Source of the DNA: Clostridia bacterium
GTDB lineage: Bacteria > Bacillota_A > Clostridia > Christensenellales > Aristaeellaceae
Reading direction: 5' to 3'
NCBI GenBank assembly: GCA_900754775.1
Contig: CAAEDZ010000020.1
Span: forward strand, 1 to 5,353
DNA: 5,353 bases
Shown: positions 4,307 to 5,353 of the stretch, piece after piece
Layout: each line of letters starts with the position of its first letter
How positions within the stretch are numbered: the stretch's first letter is position 1
Program-made: the position numbers and the translations under genes
Notes under the pieces: generated by a model
The model's database searches: none
What the model was told of the DNA's origin: nothing
Seen by the model: only the letters and a program-made list of their open reading frames with translations

Positions 4307-5353
4307 ATGGCAACAGTGATCGGCGTCCGCTTCAAGAAAGCGGGCAAGGTATATTATTTCGACCCCTGCGAGGTCTGGCCGCGCCCGGGCGACAGCGTGG
4401 TGGTGGAGACGGCGCGGGGCGTGGAGTTCGGCGAAGTCGTCACCGGCGCGCGCGAGGTGGCCGACGAGCAGATCGTTGCGCCGCTGAAAAAAGTGGTGCG
4501 CATCGCCACCGAAGAGGACATCCGCCGCGCGGAACACAACGAAAAGCGCGAGGCGGAGGCCTTCCGCGTCTGTCAGGAAAAGGTGGCCAAGCACAAGCTG
4601 GAGATGAAGCTGGTCAGCGTCGAATACACCTTCGACAACTCCAAGATCATCTTCTACTTCACGGCCAATGGCCGCGTGGACTTCCGCGAACTGGTCAAGG
4701 ATCTGGCCAGCGTCTTCAAAATGCGCATAGAACTGCGCCAGATCGGCGTGCGCGACGAGGCGAAGATGCTCGGCGGCCTCGGCTCCTGCGGCCGGCCCAT
4801 CTGCTGCGGCACCTTTCTGGGCGATTTCCAGCCTGTGTCCATCAAGATGGCCAAGGAACAGAACCTCTCCCTCAACCCCACGAAGATCTCCGGCCTCTGC
4901 GGCCGCCTCATGTGCTGCCTCAAGTACGAGCAGGACTGCTATTCCCAGACGCTGAAAAAGCTGCCCAAGGTGGGCAAGGACATCGTCACCCCGGACGGCG
5001 TGGGCGTGCTTGCCGAGATCAACGCCATCCGCGAGCGCGTGAAGGTGCGCATCAAGATCGACGATGATTTCGACGTGCGCGAATACGCCATCGACGAGGT
5101 GCGCAAGCCCGGCCCGGACGATTCCGCCGCTGTGCGCGAAGCGCCCAAGCCCAAACAGCGCCGCCCCGAGCCGGAAGCGGAAGCCCCCGCCGAGGAGCAG
5201 GGAAAGCGCAAGAAGTACCCGCATCAGAAGGCGCCCAAGAACCTCTCCACCGACCAGTTCCTGGAAAAGCTCAAGACGGACGCCGACGCGGGCAAGAAGA
5301 AGGGCGAGCGCCCCAAAAAGGAGCGTCCCCCGCGCGAGCGCCGTCGCGGCAAG
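4307..5353 (+). CDS. ricT: RicT (YaaT), PSP1-domain Ric complex subunit, 3' end outside window
   Basis: RicT (YaaT) forms the cytosolic Ric complex with RicA and RicF. In B. subtilis this complex carries Fe-S clusters, promotes RNase Y-dependent mRNA maturation and is needed for efficient sporulation and biofilm formation. The frame runs open through 349 codons to the last base; no stop is seen. Residues 1-20 (MATVIGVRFKKAGKVYYFDP) are a typical family start. The PSP1 domain lies in the N-terminal half, through about residue 145. The cysteine-rich core has Cys161, Cys166, Cys167, Cys198, Cys203, Cys204 and Cys211 in SCGRPICCGTF and GLCGRLMCCLKYE. B. subtilis RicT is about 275 residues. This protein already exceeds that by over 70, because residues about 267-349 form a Lys/Arg/Glu/Pro-rich tail. 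The ATG at 4307 has GGGAGGA six bases upstream. It follows holB by 72 bases, as in the Bacillus gene order. Confidence 0.94.
   Translation, partial: MATVIGVRFKKAGKVYYFDPCEVWPRPGDSVVVETARGVEFGEVVTGAREVADEQIVAPLKKVVRIATEEDIRRAEHNEKREAEAFRVCQEKVAKHKLEMKLVSVEYTFDNSKIIFYFTANGRVDFRELVKDLASVFKMRIELRQIGVRDEAKMLGGLGSCGRPICCGTFLGDFQPVSIKMAKEQNLSLNPTKISGLCGRLMCCLKYEQDCYSQTLKKLPKVGKDIVTPDGVGVLAEINAIRERVKVRIKIDDDFDVREYAIDEVRKPGPDDSAAVREAPKPKQRRPEPEAEAPAEEQGKRKKYPHQKAPKNLSTDQFLEKLKTDADAGKKKGERPKKERPPRERRRGK

Noticed and set aside
3209..5224. A 671-codon open frame on the minus strand opposite holB and ricT
   Set aside because: It is the antisense shadow of two well-recognised genes in GC-rich DNA. The product is Ala/His/Leu/Arg-rich with no recognisable domain, and it crosses the darA-holB hairpin and both gene boundaries.

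Overview
The window is GC-rich (roughly 60-65 % by eye) and carries genes typical of an endospore-forming member of the Bacillota, most likely a high-GC gut-type Clostridia lineage. The main evidence is spoIVA, which encodes the spore-coat basement-layer ATPase, followed by darA-holB-ricT. That trio matches part of the Bacillus subtilis tmk-darA-yaaR-holB-ricT neighbourhood. The lineage is an inference; no rRNA or other taxonomic marker is present.

Layout: (1) Positions 20-1151, minus strand: a class B sortase with a single N-terminal membrane anchor and a long Pro/Thr/Ala-rich stalk containing 36-bp tandem repeats. It has its own sigma-A-like promoter and a strong intrinsic terminator. (2) Positions 1152-1285: a compact divergent promoter region. 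The sortase promoter fires leftward, and a good match to a sporulation sigma-E promoter fires rightward into spoIVA. (3) Positions 1286-2764: complete spoIVA (492 codons), closed by an intrinsic terminator at 2778-2805. (4) Positions 2829-5353: a second rightward unit with its own sigma-A-like promoter. It contains darA (cyclic-di-AMP-binding PII-like protein), a hairpin with a weak T tract, holB (DNA polymerase III delta prime, TTG start), a short hairpin-rich gap, and ricT (PSP1-domain subunit of the Ric complex). ricT is still open at the right edge of the window.

How they fit together: the sortase would act at the outer face of the membrane, but its substrate is not in the window. SpoIVA acts in the mother cell on the forespore surface. 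DarA senses c-di-AMP, HolB belongs to the replicative clamp loader, and RicT belongs to the complex that modulates RNase Y-dependent mRNA processing and influences sporulation in B. subtilis. The darA-holB-ricT grouping is a conserved housekeeping cluster. Placing it next to spoIVA, with yaaR absent and tmk not adjacent, differs from Bacillus.

I see no CRISPR array, insertion sequence, RNA gene or phage gene, and no convincing new system. The most interesting points are the repeat-built sortase stalk, the packed divergent promoters, the alternative hairpins around holB, and the long basic tail on RicT.
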